NCBI GenBank assembly: GCA_026645735.1
Contig: JAPKMT010000004.1
Coordinates: forward strand, 52,237 to 116,236
Source: Flexilinea sp.
GTDB lineage: Bacteria; Chloroflexota; Anaerolineae; Anaerolineales; Anaerolineaceae
DNA length: 64,000 bases
Direction of reading: 5' to 3'
Shown: one piece after another, positions 63,940 to 64,000 of the stretch
How the letters are laid out: every line of letters starts with the position of its first letter
How positions within the stretch are numbered: position 1 is the stretch's first letter
The notes under the pieces: model-generated
Seen by the model: only the letters and a program-made list of their open reading frames with translations
Database searches by the model: none
What the model was told of the DNA's origin: nothing
Made by a program: the position numbers and the translations under genes

Positions 63940-64000
63940 TAATGTCCTATAGTAGCAAAATAGAAATGTCCTAATTATCATTAGGAGCTATGAAATGGAC
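63940..64000 (+). mobile_element. Possible left edge of an insertion sequence (truncated by window end)
   Basis: AATGTCCTA occurs twice as a direct repeat (63943-63951 and 63965-63973), followed by AGGAG (63983-63987) and an ATG at 63990 that runs off the window (MKW..). Short repeats next to a first gene start are usual at insertion-sequence ends, but with so little sequence this is only a suggestion. Confidence 0.3.

Noticed and set aside
63623..63974. Two short plus-strand frames over the tRNA (reading ESGIRTHD.. and RVGFEPTIPF..)
   Set aside because: These are the well-known false proteins read from the antisense of tRNA-Ser; they overlap the tRNA and terminator.
1..64000. Prophage, defence system, biosynthetic cluster or rRNA
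   Set aside because: I looked for integrases, phage structural genes, restriction or toxin genes, NRPS/PKS-type genes and rRNA motifs and saw none; the region is dominated by sugar metabolism.

Overview
The window is a 64-kb chromosomal piece of what is most likely an anaerobic, sugar-fermenting, heterotrophic bacterium with many binding-protein-dependent sugar transporters. A Trp T-box leader, a pyrophosphate-type phosphofructokinase, a cupin-type glucose-6-phosphate isomerase, an Ig-repeat surface protein with a sortase-like C-terminus and the general protein style suggest Chloroflexota (Anaerolineae-like). This is an inference; no rRNA is present to prove it. Genes are moderate in GC, and intergenic regions are A/T-rich with clear sigma-70-type promoters.

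Layout. 1-7.2 kb: the tail of a polyprenyl-phosphate glycosyltransferase, a PLP enzyme, and a large secreted Ig-like repeat protein whose frame is cut by one TAA before a sortase-like domain. 7.3-17.1 kb: pfp-fba glycolytic pair, membrane and GNAT proteins, an SGNH-like secreted protein, a ferredoxin-like protein, then an aroE-like / 2-hydroxyacid dehydrogenase / cupin phosphoglucose isomerase operon. 17.5-32.7 kb: a divergent sugar regulon. On the minus strand: permease, ATPase, permease, binding protein, two fucose-isomerase-family enzymes, an allulose/tagatose epimerase-like enzyme and a phosphotriesterase-like lactonase. On the plus strand: GntR regulator, FGGY kinase, Gfo/Idh oxidoreductase and Zn dehydrogenase. 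Four 18-bp dyads (TGTAAT-N6-ATTACA type) sit at the promoters of the GntR gene, the transporter operon and the aroE-like operon, and probably tie them together.

32.9-43.1 kb: a Trp T-box leader, trpB, trpA, a C-terminal remnant of a SorC-type regulator, then a second sugar ABC operon (binding protein, ATPase, permease, TrpA-like protein, FGGY kinase), followed upstream by dsdA. The trp genes run directly into the sugar operon, which looks like an operon fusion by deletion. 43.6-46.0 kb: a membrane GGDEF-EAL protein. 46.1-58.9 kb: one long minus-strand operon with a NitT/TauT-type binding protein, two different permeases and two different ATPases (one with degenerate catalytic residues), plus a PPIase, HAD phosphatase, M42 and M20 peptidases, FGGY kinase, epimerase and class II aldolase. 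59.2-63.9 kb: BtpA, Gfo/Idh and HAD genes, a DeoR regulator, an SGNH esterase and tRNA-Ser(GGA); the last bases may be the edge of an insertion sequence.

The most unusual structure is a family of short mobile repeats: seven copies of 122-123 bp with termini CAGYRATTCGAAAT...CTG, a long near-perfect palindrome in the middle whose two arms change together between copies, and 9-bp target-site duplications in four copies (a near-perfect one in a fifth). Two shorter copies lack the palindrome and two more are decayed. They sit only between genes, including inside operons. No transposase for them is visible here.
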